Notes under the pieces: model-generated | Told to the model about the DNA's origin: nothing | Database searches by the model: none | Seen by the model: the letters and a program-made list of their open reading frames with translations, nothing else | Translations under genes and position numbers: made by a program | Origin: Acidobacteriota bacterium | GTDB lineage: Bacteria; Acidobacteriota; Terriglobia; Terriglobales; Acidobacteriaceae | Reading direction: 5' to 3' | NCBI GenBank assembly: GCA_023410055.1 | Contig: JAEYQK010000082.1 | Coordinates: 1-34,365 of the forward strand | Length of the DNA: 34,365 nucleotides | Shown: positions 23,259-31,832 of the stretch, piece after piece | How the letters are laid out: every line of letters starts with the position of its first letter | Numbering within the stretch: the first letter of the stretch is position 1

Positions 23259-24187
23259 GTTCGGTATCCCAAACGATTCCCATTACCCGCAGCAGTGTTT
23301 CGATGCTGCTGCGGGATTACTCCGAACTTGTAAAGGCCCGAGTTACCACGCTGATCATGATGACCGTGTGGTCCGGCTTCTACTTCGGCGCAATTCGTTC
23401 CGGCGCGAGTTCCCTCTCCTGGACGCTTTTGAACGCCGTGCTCGGCGTCGGTCTCGTCTCAGCCGGCACCGCGGCCCTAAATGAAGTCTTGGAGCGCGAT
23501 CTGGATGCCCGCATGAGGCGTACCGCCATCCGTCCCCTCGTCACCGGCCACATGAGCCTGAAGCACGGCCTCGCCGTAGGACTGCTCATGGTTGTAGGTG
23601 GAACTGAGTACTTGGCGTTTACCACTAATCTGCTCACAGCATTTCTCACCGTTGCTACCGCTGCCGTCTACCTCGGTGCATATACGCCTTTGAAGCGCGT
23701 GCATCCGCTGTGCACTTTCGTCGGAGCCTTCCCTGGGGCTATGCCTCCCGTTCTCGGATGGACGGCTATTCGTGGCCGTCTTGATTGGGAAGCCCTCATT
23801 CTGTTCGCCATTCTGTTCTTCTGGCAGTTCCCGCACTTCCACTCCATTGCATGGCTCTACCGCGAAGATTACGAACGCGCAGGGATTCGCATGCTGCCAG
23901 TCGTTGAGGAAGATGGTCGGGCCACGGCCCGAAGCATCATCGTGTACTCCTTAGCCTTGCTGATCACCAGCATCGCGCCCACGATGCTTCACATGTCAGG
24001 CAAGTTCTACGCACTATCGGCCGTGGTTCTTGGTCTCGCATTTCTAGTGACTGGCCTTCGACTCGCGTTCAGTGGAATGCCTCCAACTGTCGCACGATCC
24101 AAGAAGTTGGCGCGAGGCGTACTTCAGGCAAGCGTCTTCTATCTCCCCTTGCTATTCACGATCATGATGATCAACGCGAGCAGATAG
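23255..24187 (+). CDS. ctaB: Protoheme IX farnesyltransferase (heme O synthase)
   Basis: A 310-aa UbiA-family prenyltransferase that attaches farnesyl to heme B. The first Asp-rich motif is NEVLERDLDARMRRTAIRPL, a variant of the usual NDYxDxxxDxxMxRTxxRPL with Glu at position 2. The second is FWQFPHFHSIAWLYREDYERAG, diagnostic of CtaB. Nine hydrophobic helices are expected. The start is TTG at 23255, overlapping the ctaA stop (TTGA), so translation is coupled. With ctaA it supplies heme A for an aa3-type oxidase encoded elsewhere. Confidence 0.95.
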   Translation: MSSVSQTIPITRSSVSMLLRDYSELVKARVTTLIMMTVWSGFYFGAIRSGASSLSWTLLNAVLGVGLVSAGTAALNEVLERDLDARMRRTAIRPLVTGHMSLKHGLAVGLLMVVGGTEYLAFTTNLLTAFLTVATAAVYLGAYTPLKRVHPLCTFVGAFPGAMPPVLGWTAIRGRLDWEALILFAILFFWQFPHFHSIAWLYREDYERAGIRMLPVVEEDGRATARSIIVYSLALLITSIAPTMLHMSGKFYALSAVVLGLAFLVTGLRLAFSGMPPTVARSKKLARGVLQASVFYLPLLFTIMMINASR

Positions 24188-24201
24188 TCCGAATACGTCT
24201 A

Positions 24202-25236
24202 ATGACTGCACTTCATACAACACCGACACAATCCATCCAAGCCGTCGCGAACTCCGTCATTGAGGTGGACAACCTGCGGCACGCCTACGACGGGCGCACC
24301 GCCCTTGACGGCGTATCTTTCAATGTAGAGCGTGCCGAGATATTTGGACTTTTAGGCCCAAACGGCAGCGGCAAGACAACAATGTTCCGCATCCTTTCTA
24401 CTCTGATGCTGCCGAGTTCAGGCCGCGCCCTCATTATGGGCCATGATGCCGCACGCGATCCCAACGGATTACGGCGCGAGATCGGCGTCGTATTCCAGGC
24501 CCCAAGCATCGACATCAAGCTTACTGCTTCCGAAAATCTGCGCCATGTAGGACACCTCTACGGACTCCGCGGCAAAGCCCTCGAGTCTCGCGTTAACGAA
24601 ATGCTCTCGCGCGTAGGTCTATCTGATCGCGCCAACGACAAGGTCGAAACCTTCTCCGGCGGCATGCAGCGTCGGATTGAACTAGCCAAGGGGCTGCTTC
24701 ACCGTCCGACCGTGCTTCTACTCGACGAACCGACCACTGGCCTTGATCCCGGAGCCCGCCGCGACCTCTGGCAGTATCTGGCGGTTCTGCGCAACGAAGA
24801 ACAGGTCACCGTGATCGTTACCACTCACCTTATGGAAGAAGCGGAGCGCTGTGATCGCCTTGCTATTCTCAGCCACGGCAGACTCGTAGCTCTGGGCACA
24901 TCCGCTGAACTTAAGCGCGAAATAGGTGGTGACGTCATCCTGCTCGAACCGCGCAACGAGGCCGCGGCACTTGCCGCCAAGATCTGCAATCGCTTCGAAC
25001 TCGACGCGCAAGTCATCGACGGCAAGATTCGTCTCGAGCGAGAACAAGGCCACCGCTTCGTCACCGAAGTAATGGAGGCTTTTCCCGGCGAGATCGAGTC
25101 GATTTCCGTCAGTCGTCCGAATCTCGAAGACGTCTTCATTCGCCGCACCGGGCATCGTTTCTGGAGCGAGATGAACGAAGCCGAAGCGAACGGGGCAGCA
25201 TCAGATAAGAAGCGCTTGAGGAAGAAATCTCACTGA
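24202..25236 (+). CDS. ABC transporter ATP-binding protein (DrrA/CcmA-type exporter)
   Basis: A 344-aa ATPase. Walker A GPNGSGKTT, Q-loop VVFQAPSID, signature FSGGMQRRIELAKGLLHRP, Walker B VLLLDEPTTGLD and the switch His in VIVTTHLMEEAERC are all present. The C-terminal 100 residues are the extra domain seen in DrrA-type exporters. It starts 14 bp after ctaB and its stop overlaps the start of the permease gene by one base (TGATG), so the two form one transporter. Placement between ctaB and the DUF420 gene suggests a role in oxidase or heme maturation. Confidence 0.95.
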   Translation: MTALHTTPTQSIQAVANSVIEVDNLRHAYDGRTALDGVSFNVERAEIFGLLGPNGSGKTTMFRILSTLMLPSSGRALIMGHDAARDPNGLRREIGVVFQAPSIDIKLTASENLRHVGHLYGLRGKALESRVNEMLSRVGLSDRANDKVETFSGGMQRRIELAKGLLHRPTVLLLDEPTTGLDPGARRDLWQYLAVLRNEEQVTVIVTTHLMEEAERCDRLAILSHGRLVALGTSAELKREIGGDVILLEPRNEAAALAAKICNRFELDAQVIDGKIRLEREQGHRFVTEVMEAFPGEIESISVSRPNLEDVFIRRTGHRFWSEMNEAEANGAASDKKRLRKKSH

Positions 25237-26075
25237 TGGCTACTCAGATTAAGAGTCGCACCCTGCAAGTTGTAGGCGCCCCCTCGGGCACCACCAATGG
25301 AGTAGTGCCGGCCCTCTCGCTTTGGTGGCGCGAGATTGTCCGCTTCTACCGTAACCGCAGCCGCGTCATCGGCGTCATCGCCTCGCCCCTGCTCTTCTGG
25401 ATCGTCATCGGCTCAGGCTTCGGCTCGTCGTTCAGGTCAAATGCTCCTGGCGGACAGTCGCATTACCTCGAGTACTTCTTCCCCGGCGCCGTAACAATGA
25501 TTGTCCTCTTTACTTCGATCTTCGCCATGATGTCCGTTATTGAAGACCGCAAGGAAGGATTCTTGTTGTCTGTATTGGTTGCTCCGGTTAGCCGCTCCGT
25601 CATCGTGATGGGGAAAGTTCTTGGTGGAAGCTCCCTGGCAGCCATTCAGGGCCTGGTCTTCCTCGCATTTACGCCATTTCTTAAGGGCGCACATCTCGGC
25701 ATCGACAACATTGTCCCGATCATCCTTACCGTCTTCTTGATTTCCTTTTCATTGACTGCTCTAGGTTTCGCTATCGCGTGGCGCATGGACTCGACTCAGG
25801 GATTCCATGCCATCGTGAATCTGTTTCTGTTACCTCTCTGGATGCTATCGGGTGCCCTGTTCCCGCTCAGCGGCGCTTCCGGCTGGATCCGCGCGATCAT
25901 GCAGATCAACCCTGTCACCTACGGTAACGAAGCCTTACGCCAGCTCATTTTCCCTGGTAGTCCATCTGTTCTGCCCGTCAGCATCTCGCTCCTCATCCTG
26001 GGTGCATTCTCGCTAGTCATGTTCGGTTCCGCATTTCTTGTGGCTAGTAGACGAAGCACCAAGCCCGCCGCATAG
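25236..26075 (+). CDS. ABC-2 type transporter permease
   Basis: A 279-aa membrane protein with six hydrophobic helices. The ABC-2 family pattern is seen in LWWREIVRFYRNRSRVIGVIASPLLFW at the N-terminus, the extracellular loop with YLEYFFPGAVTMIVLF, EDRKEGFLLSVLVAPVSRSVIVMGKVLGG, and the C-terminal LPLWMLSGALFPLSGASGWIRAIMQINPVTY. It is the partner of the ATPase just upstream. The substrate is unknown; this architecture exports hydrophobic compounds, lipids or polymers in known cases. Confidence 0.94.
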   Translation: MATQIKSRTLQVVGAPSGTTNGVVPALSLWWREIVRFYRNRSRVIGVIASPLLFWIVIGSGFGSSFRSNAPGGQSHYLEYFFPGAVTMIVLFTSIFAMMSVIEDRKEGFLLSVLVAPVSRSVIVMGKVLGGSSLAAIQGLVFLAFTPFLKGAHLGIDNIVPIILTVFLISFSLTALGFAIAWRMDSTQGFHAIVNLFLLPLWMLSGALFPLSGASGWIRAIMQINPVTYGNEALRQLIFPGSPSVLPVSISLLILGAFSLVMFGSAFLVASRRSTKPAA

Positions 26076-26143
26076 CTCCAACTATGTCATTGTCTCGAAC
26101 GCACTCCCTCTGCTAAGGTTCGTGTAAGAATTCGGAGGCCATT

Positions 26144-26686
26144 ATGCGTCGCTCTGCCGTGGTATTGATCTGCCTTATCGCTGTGATCGCTTCTGCTTAC
26201 GCACAGGACCAGCCTAAGCCAGTTCCATCCATCAGTCCCATTGCGCGGTTGAGAGCCGCCAAGACCGCCTACATAAAGAACGGCGGCGGCAGCGATTTCC
26301 CGTTCAATCTGTTCCAATCCACCATGGAGGGTTGGGGGCGCGTGGTTCTCGTGGATGCTCCCGCCAAAGCAGATATCATCGTAGAAGTGTCGGCACCATT
26401 GGACGAATCGGGAGTCTCTGTTTCAAGCAGCACAAATTCCACAAATTCAATGGGTACGCAGACCGAGGGCTCTTCGAAGTCTTACAAGCAACTCTACGTT
26501 CAGCGAATAGTCGTTACCGTATTCGATGCTCGCACCAACGTAAGACTCTGGTCAGCTATCGAACGGCCTAAGTCGGCCATGAAACAGAGTGCCCGTGAGG
26601 AGAACATCGCGGCCGCCACTCAATCGCTCTTTGCGAAGTTCAAGCAGGTGATTGAGCCCACGCCCTCCGAAGCACCTGTGCAGTGA
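26144..26686 (+). CDS. Hypothetical exported protein, 180 aa
   Basis: Signal peptide at residues 1-20 (MRRSAVVLICLIAVIASAYA, cut before QDQP). The mature part has an alpha/beta pattern: IARLRAAKTAYIKNGGG, then GRVVLVDAPAKADIIVEVSAP, a Ser/Thr/Asn-rich linker, and QRIVVTVFDARTNVRLWSAIERP, ending in a helix and a Pro-rich tail. This resembles the many periplasmic DUF4136-like proteins but I cannot assign a family. GGAGG lies five bases before the ATG. It stands between the ABC exporter and the DUF420 gene and is probably in the same transcription unit. Confidence 0.8.
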   Translation: MRRSAVVLICLIAVIASAYAQDQPKPVPSISPIARLRAAKTAYIKNGGGSDFPFNLFQSTMEGWGRVVLVDAPAKADIIVEVSAPLDESGVSVSSSTNSTNSMGTQTEGSSKSYKQLYVQRIVVTVFDARTNVRLWSAIERPKSAMKQSAREENIAAATQSLFAKFKQVIEPTPSEAPVQ

Positions 26687-26715
26687 TCGGGAACCTCTTG
26701 GGTTAGAATCGAAGC

Positions 26716-27141
26716 GTGACCGACTTCTCCGTCTTTCCAGTGCTGAACGCGTTCTTAAACGGCCTTAGCGCCGTGCTGATCGTCACCGGCATAGTCCTAA
26801 TTCGAGCCAAACGGCGGAGCGCCCACAAAAGCGTTATGCTGGCCGCGTTCGTGACGTCTTCGCTCTTTCTGGCGTCCTATCTCTACTACCACGCTCACGT
26901 GGGATCCGTTCACTTCCGCGGTCAGGGCCTGCCTCGCCACGTTTACTTCAGCATTCTCGCGTCTCACACCCTGCTAGCTGCCGTCGTGGTACCTCTAATC
27001 CTTGTTACTCTCTTTCGCGCATTTCGTGGCAGGTTTGACCGCCATCGTCTCATCGCTAGGTGGACCTACCCTGTCTGGCTCTACGTGTCAGTTACCGGCG
27101 TAGTCATCTACCTGATGCTCTATAAGTTGTTTCCTCACTGA
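26716..27141 (+). CDS. DUF420 membrane protein (YozB/CtaM-like)
   Basis: A 141-aa protein with four hydrophobic helices. The DUF420 pattern is clear: FPVLNAFLNGLSAVLIVTGIVLIRAKRRSAHKSVMLAAF, then SSLFLASYLYYHAHVGSVHF, HVYFSILASHTLLAAVVVPLIL and ARWTYPVWLYVSVTGVVIYLMLY. The conserved His residues in YYHAHVG and ASHTLLA could bind heme or metal. Members from Gram-positive bacteria are needed for maturation of heme A-containing oxidases. Its position in the ctaA-ctaB region fits that job. The start is GTG at 26716. Confidence 0.92.
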   Translation: MTDFSVFPVLNAFLNGLSAVLIVTGIVLIRAKRRSAHKSVMLAAFVTSSLFLASYLYYHAHVGSVHFRGQGLPRHVYFSILASHTLLAAVVVPLILVTLFRAFRGRFDRHRLIARWTYPVWLYVSVTGVVIYLMLYKLFPH

Positions 27142-27184
27142 CGCCGCGCCCCTCCTCCGTTGTATCCTTTTTTCAGCACAAGCT

Positions 27185-27877
27185 ATGTCCTTTGATACAG
27201 TCCAACGGCGATTCACGATCGCTGCAACCGCAACGTCGCCTCGGCCGCAAAGGCCCATGCGTGGCCGTATTGTGTTGCTATGCCTGATTTGGATCGTTTC
27301 TATTTTTCCCTTCGTGCTGCTCCGTCGCGACACTTGGTTCGGACGCCCTCTTTCCGATCAACAGATCGGTGAGTATCTTCACGCCAACGAAAAGCCCCGC
27401 CAGATCGGATATGCTCTCGGCCAGATAGGCCAGCGCATGTCGCGTCGTGACACTTCTGTCTCGATATGGTATGCCGACCTGGTGCGCCTCTCATCGCACT
27501 CGCTGGAGGAAGTACGAGCGACCGATGCGCTCGTAATGGGAGAGAACGCCTCATTGCCCATGCTTCACAACGCACTTCTAGCCCAACTGGAAGATGCTTC
27601 AGCGACCGTGCGTTTCAATGCTGCCATTTCCCTTGCACGCGCAGCAGATAACAGCGGCCATCGCGAGATCGACTACCTGCTCGCCCAACCCAATCCACGC
27701 TCCGACCAGTTGCTGCCAGCGCTAACGGCCCTGCAGTACATAGGCGACGAATCTGATATCTCTGTGCTCGCGCGATATCAGGCCACCCCCGACGTCCCGG
27801 ATCGAGTGCGCCAGCAAGCTGCAGCAAGCATCACCGCGATTAGATCCCGTAATCCGGAGTCCTCAGGAAACAAATAG
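27185..27877 (+). CDS. Membrane-anchored HEAT-repeat-like protein
   Basis: A 230-aa protein with one N-terminal membrane helix (IVLLCLIWIVSIFPFVLL, about residues 29-46) and a helical-repeat body. HEAT-like units read VRATDALVMGEN, DASATVRFNAAISLARAAD and QLLPALTALQYIGDESDISVLARY, followed by VPDRVRQQAAASITAI. These usually serve protein-protein contacts. It closes the plus-strand run behind the DUF420 gene and could be a scaffold; no specific partner is evident. It ends convergently with the 92-aa gene, with a hairpin between. Confidence 0.82.
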   Translation: MSFDTVQRRFTIAATATSPRPQRPMRGRIVLLCLIWIVSIFPFVLLRRDTWFGRPLSDQQIGEYLHANEKPRQIGYALGQIGQRMSRRDTSVSIWYADLVRLSSHSLEEVRATDALVMGENASLPMLHNALLAQLEDASATVRFNAAISLARAADNSGHREIDYLLAQPNPRSDQLLPALTALQYIGDESDISVLARYQATPDVPDRVRQQAAASITAIRSRNPESSGNK

Positions 27878-27879
27878 GA

Positions 27880-27901
27880 AGGCGGCCTCGATTCGCCGCC
27901 T
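27880..27901. terminator. Shared hairpin between convergent genes
   Basis: AGGCGGC (27880-27886) and GCCGCCT (27895-27901) pair perfectly over 7 bp around an 8-nt loop, in the 44-bp gap between two convergent stop codons. No T-run follows on either strand. Confidence 0.5.
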
Positions 27902-27921
27902 CCGCCGGAACAACACGTCCT

Positions 27922-28200
27922 TTATACGGGCACGTACTGCTCCAGCGCCCTTTCGAAGTCTTCCGGACTCAGCAGCTCTCCGTTGTTCATCCGCCGCAGC
28001 AAGTCGTCGATAATATGCTTCGCGTCGTCTTTCCGGAAGTTGCGGATGAACCCATCGTAGAAGTGCTCGCCCGAAAGCGCACGGTTGATCTCGTACTCCT
28101 TGTTGTGCTCGTTCAGTTCCGTGAAGTACACGACCTGGTACTTCCGGTTAAAGCTCGGCTCCCGATAGATTTCGAACATAACCTTATCCGATTCCATCAT
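27922..28200 (-). CDS. Small soluble protein of the activase unit, 92 aa
   Basis: I do not recognise this family. It starts MMESDKVMFEIYREPSFNRKY and shows a beta-rich first half (VMFEIYREP, YQVVYFTEL) and a helical second half with DDAKHIIDDLLRRMNNGELLSPEDFERALEQYVPV. It has no Cys and no membrane segment. GGGAG lies 7 bases before the ATG and partly inside the end of the upstream gene; only 2 bp separate the two, so it is almost certainly translated from the same message. A structural or regulatory partner of the activase is a fair guess. The ATG at 28197 is an alternative start. Confidence 0.82.
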   Translation of the reverse strand: MMESDKVMFEIYREPSFNRKYQVVYFTELNEHNKEYEINRALSGEHFYDGFIRNFRKDDAKHIIDDLLRRMNNGELLSPEDFERALEQYVPV

Positions 28201-28202
28201 GG

Positions 28203-31200
28203 CTAATCTCCCGCCAGTTGTACTAGCTGGCCACCTTGCTCCGGCGTAGCCGCGCTGGACAGCGCAGCCATCTCGCGCCTCAATTCTTCTTCAAACCGCG
28301 CCAACCGTTCCTCAATCGACACCTTCTTCTGTGCATCATGAACCATGTCCTCGCGGTAGCGTTTCAGGAAATAGTGGATCGTCTCAATTCGTATCTTGAT
28401 CGACCCCGTGGGCTTGTTCTCGTCAATATCTTTGAAGCAGAAATACGGCGTCCCTGAGTGCTCGACGATTTCCTCGATTGCCGTATAGATCGGCGCGTCG
28501 TGCCCGCACTTGAAGCTGGATAGTTCCAGCGCCACGAGGTTCGGATGCCGCGCCACATACTTCGCCGCCCACACCTTCCGCGTTGTGTTTTCCGAATAGG
28601 AATTCTTCCATGCATCCGACACATCCATCGGGTGCTTAATGATTCCGGCCCCGACTTCGTCCCCGAACAATTTCCATACAATGTCATCGTCAAGCGGCAG
28701 CGAATCCTGAGAGAACACAGGATAGCCCAGTTTCTGAAATTCCTCCGTAATCTCGTGGTTCAGTCCAGGGTCGTTGTGATAGGGCCTCGCCAGCAACACG
28801 ATCCCGAGCCGCTGCTCGGCGACAAGTCGATCGAGCACCTCGCGCGCGGCCTTCCGTATCGACGACTCGAACTTCCGCATAGCCTCGAACCCAGCCTGAA
28901 TGCCCCGATACGACTCCTCCTCGTTCAATCCCAGCAGATCCTTCCAATCCTCGTACATCTGCCGGTGCACGATCTTTTCGTCATGCAAACAGACCAGCGT
29001 GTCCTTGTAGATGACACCCTTCTCCGCGAAGAGATTACCTTCCTTCGTGAACGCCGCCTTCACCGACGCCGGCGTCGCCGTAACCGTCGGACACGCGCGA
29101 CTTCCCTGCGTGTTCACCAGGAACGTCGGTAACGAATCGATCATCGGGAAGAAGATAATGTCCAACTGCTTCTTCGGATGTACCGCGTACAGCAGATTGT
29201 GAACATGCGGAATTCCTACCTTAGACGGGAAACATGGATCAATAGCTCCACGTTTCGCGCCCTCCTTGTATAACTGCTCGCTCGTGTACTCTGACCAAAA
29301 GATGTTGTCAGCCTTGACCCCCAGCGCCTCGAAGTACGCTGTAAAGAACGGTCCGCACGAGTACATGTTCAGAGCGCGAGGCATCCCGATCTTCAGTTCC
29401 GTCCTCTTCTTTAGCAACTCGGCCCGCTTCTTCTGGGCCGCTGTTATCTTCAGCTTCGGCTCTCCATCTGCAACTACCGCTGGTTCATAGCTCTTGAATG
29501 CGGCCTTCGCCGCAATTTCAACGAGATTTGGGTTCTCCTTCTTGATCGCGTCGATGCTGCCCTTAATCGTGCGCATCTCGTCGATATTCTCGACGGTTCC
29601 CTTTTCGCACGTCGCAATGATCAACCGTTGCGCCCCCACCTCAAGTGGCACCTTCGTCTTCACCGGCGGCTTGTAGGCCGCATTCGGCACAACGGTCTTT
29701 ACGTCGATGAACGTGCGCAAGCACTTGTTCTTGCAGAAGTAGCAGCGTGTATCCTCGTTTCGGGTCGTCTTGTAGCTGATCGACGCTACCCCGTCCATGC
29801 CAATAAACGTCGTTTCCTTGCCGTTCTCCCACAGTCGCACAGCTTCGAAAGCACACCCAATGGCGCCAGCTTCTCCGCAATGCTGATGCACGACGACTTC
29901 TGCTTGAGTGTCCTTGCCCTTGAACCGCGACTCGATAAAGTCCACCTGCGTCTTAACCGCCGCCAAATTGTGCTGAGTACCGCCCTGCAGAATGAACTTG
30001 CTGCCCAACGCCGACAGATTCGGTATCTGAGAAACGTAAAGCCAGATATTCTTTGGCAAAACGTTGCACAGTCCCGCCATGATTTCTTCAGGCTTCCATC
30101 CCTGGCGTTGAAAATCGACGATGTCCGACTGCATGAAGACAGCGCAACCATAGCCGAACTGCGGGAACGATTTCGCGCCGAAAGCAATGTCGGCAAAGTT
30201 CTCAACCTTAAACCCAAACCCCTCGCACGTACTCTGCAGGAAGTAGCCGTTGCCCGCCGAGCATTGCGTGTTCAGTTTGAAATCCTTAACCCGCCCGTCT
30301 TTCAGAATAATGATCTTGATGTCCTGACCACCAACATCGCAGATCACGTCCGCATCCGGATAGAAGTGCAACGCCGATTGCGTATGTGCCACCGTTTCCA
30401 CCAGCGCCACGTCAGCACCGACCGTGTCCTTCAGAACATCCTTCGCGTAACCCGTCGTACCAACTCCCAGAACCTTCAACGTCGCACCCTGGCTGGTTAC
30501 CTGGGCATGGACCTTCGCCAGCACCTCCTGCGTGTCCTCGATCGGATTTCCCTTCGACAGCTGGTACGTTTTACACAGAACATTCCGATCCCTGTCGACT
30601 AGCACTGCCTTCGTTGAAGTTGACCCGCCGTCTATCCCTATGAATCCCTCAACGACTTGCCCCGGCGCGAATGTCGCCGGGACGAACTTCTTCTTGGCGT
30701 ATCTCACGGCGAACGAACTCAACTCGTTTTCGTCCTTAACCAGTCCTACCCCGCCGCCTTTGTTGAGCTTCTCCTGCGCACGACCTTCGGTGATGTACCA
30801 CTGCAATCCCTCGTAGCCGAGATAAACGCCTACCCCAGGATCCTCCTGCTTTCCGAACTCCACCGCGCCGATGCACGCAAAGTACTGTGCATTATCGGGC
30901 GTCTTGATCAGTTCCTGCGGATCAACTCCCTCCGGCAGCGGATAATTGCGCTCCGCCCATATTTTCGGGATATTGTGTTTCCAGCAATCCCGCATGCCCT
31001 TTATGTAGCAGTTCGGACCACCCAGCAGCAGCACGACTGGCCGCAGCGTATTGCCGCGCGTCAGTACCGAAAGGTTCTGCTGCACGATAGATTCGAACAG
31101 TGACGCCATCAATTCATCCGGCGGAACTCCCTGCTTCTGCAGCCCATTGATATCCGTCTCGGCGAATACGCCGCACTTCCCCGCCACAGGATGCAGCTTG

Positions 31201-31733
31201 ATCCCGAAGTACCCCATCTCGCACAGCTTCTCGGCCGGAATGCGAACCTTCGCATTGATCTTGTCGATTACGGCGCCGGTACCTCCCGCGCACTTGTCGT
31301 TCATCGACGGCAGCTTCTTCTTCTTTCCGGTTTCGGGATCTTCTTTGAAGATGATGATCTTCGCGTCCTGCCCGCCCAACTCGATCACCGAGCCGCATTC
31401 GGGATAGAGTTTCTCGACCGCCAGCGAAACCGCGTTGACCTCCTGCACGAACTTCGCCCCGAGATGCTTAGCCATCCCGCTGCCGCCCGATCCGGTGATA
31501 AACACTCGAAAGTGTTCCTTCGGCGTATTCGGCAAATCCTCGGCGATGCCCTTCAGCATCTCCAGCGTCTTCTCTGGCTGCTTCGTGTCGTGCCGCTGGT
31601 AATCCTGCCAGATGATGTCATCAGTTTCGCCATCTATGACGACCACCTTCACGGTCGTCGACCCCACATCGACGCCCATCCACAATAGGTCGTAACGCTT
31701 GTTGCGATCACCCTTTTCGGTCAGTCCCGGCAT
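28203..31733 (-). CDS. Giant acyl-CoA-dehydratase-type activase: two ASKHA domains plus DUF2229
   Basis: A 1176-aa protein. Domain 1 (about 15-320) is a BcrA/BadF/HgdC-type ASKHA ATPase: GVDVGSTTVKVVVIDG, ELGGQDAKI, with cluster cysteines Cys148 (DKCAGGTG) and Cys187 (GKCGVFAETDI). Domain 2 (about 360-660) repeats it: GIDGGSTSTKAVLVD, DVGGQDIKI, Cys491 (TQCSAGNG) and Cys530 (YGCAVFMQSDI). Then a CYFCKNKCLRTF motif and a DUF2229 domain (about 785-1130; IGMPRALNMYSCGPF, DPCFPSKVGIPH, LLARPYHNDPGLNHE). Single-domain relatives drive one-electron transfer with ATP to dehydratases or double-cubane proteins. The ATG at 31733 has GGGGA five bases upstream; a TTG at 31745 is less likely. The substrate is unknown. 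Confidence 0.92.
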   Translation of the reverse strand: MPGLTEKGDRNKRYDLLWMGVDVGSTTVKVVVIDGETDDIIWQDYQRHDTKQPEKTLEMLKGIAEDLPNTPKEHFRVFITGSGGSGMAKHLGAKFVQEVNAVSLAVEKLYPECGSVIELGGQDAKIIIFKEDPETGKKKKLPSMNDKCAGGTGAVIDKINAKVRIPAEKLCEMGYFGIKLHPVAGKCGVFAETDINGLQKQGVPPDELMASLFESIVQQNLSVLTRGNTLRPVVLLLGGPNCYIKGMRDCWKHNIPKIWAERNYPLPEGVDPQELIKTPDNAQYFACIGAVEFGKQEDPGVGVYLGYEGLQWYITEGRAQEKLNKGGGVGLVKDENELSSFAVRYAKKKFVPATFAPGQVVEGFIGIDGGSTSTKAVLVDRDRNVLCKTYQLSKGNPIEDTQEVLAKVHAQVTSQGATLKVLGVGTTGYAKDVLKDTVGADVALVETVAHTQSALHFYPDADVICDVGGQDIKIIILKDGRVKDFKLNTQCSAGNGYFLQSTCEGFGFKVENFADIAFGAKSFPQFGYGCAVFMQSDIVDFQRQGWKPEEIMAGLCNVLPKNIWLYVSQIPNLSALGSKFILQGGTQHNLAAVKTQVDFIESRFKGKDTQAEVVVHQHCGEAGAIGCAFEAVRLWENGKETTFIGMDGVASISYKTTRNEDTRCYFCKNKCLRTFIDVKTVVPNAAYKPPVKTKVPLEVGAQRLIIATCEKGTVENIDEMRTIKGSIDAIKKENPNLVEIAAKAAFKSYEPAVVADGEPKLKITAAQKKRAELLKKRTELKIGMPRALNMYSCGPFFTAYFEALGVKADNIFWSEYTSEQLYKEGAKRGAIDPCFPSKVGIPHVHNLLYAVHPKKQLDIIFFPMIDSLPTFLVNTQGSRACPTVTATPASVKAAFTKEGNLFAEKGVIYKDTLVCLHDEKIVHRQMYEDWKDLLGLNEEESYRGIQAGFEAMRKFESSIRKAAREVLDRLVAEQRLGIVLLARPYHNDPGLNHEITEEFQKLGYPVFSQDSLPLDDDIVWKLFGDEVGAGIIKHPMDVSDAWKNSYSENTTRKVWAAKYVARHPNLVALELSSFKCGHDAPIYTAIEEIVEHSGTPYFCFKDIDENKPTGSIKIRIETIHYFLKRYREDMVHDAQKKVSIEERLARFEEELRREMAALSSAATPEQGGQLVQLAGD

Positions 31734-31751
31734 TTGTTTCCCCAAAAGCCC

Positions 31752-31823
31752 GCCACGGATTTCACGGATTTGCGAGAATCAGGAACATGGACAGATATCC
31801 GTGAAAATCGTATTATCCGTGGC
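31752..31823. repeat. 72-bp nested inverted-repeat element between the two iron-sulfur genes
   Basis: Outer arms GCCACGGAT (31752-31760) and ATCCGTGGC (31815-31823) are perfect, and inner arms TCACGGAT (31762-31769) and ATCCGTGA (31797-31804) are perfect too. The element fills most of the gap between the HgdB-like and activase genes. It looks like a small interspersed palindromic repeat; copies of such CCACGGAT elements occur in several phyla, by my recollection. Confidence 0.75.
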
Positions 31824-31832
31824 CAACTGGTC

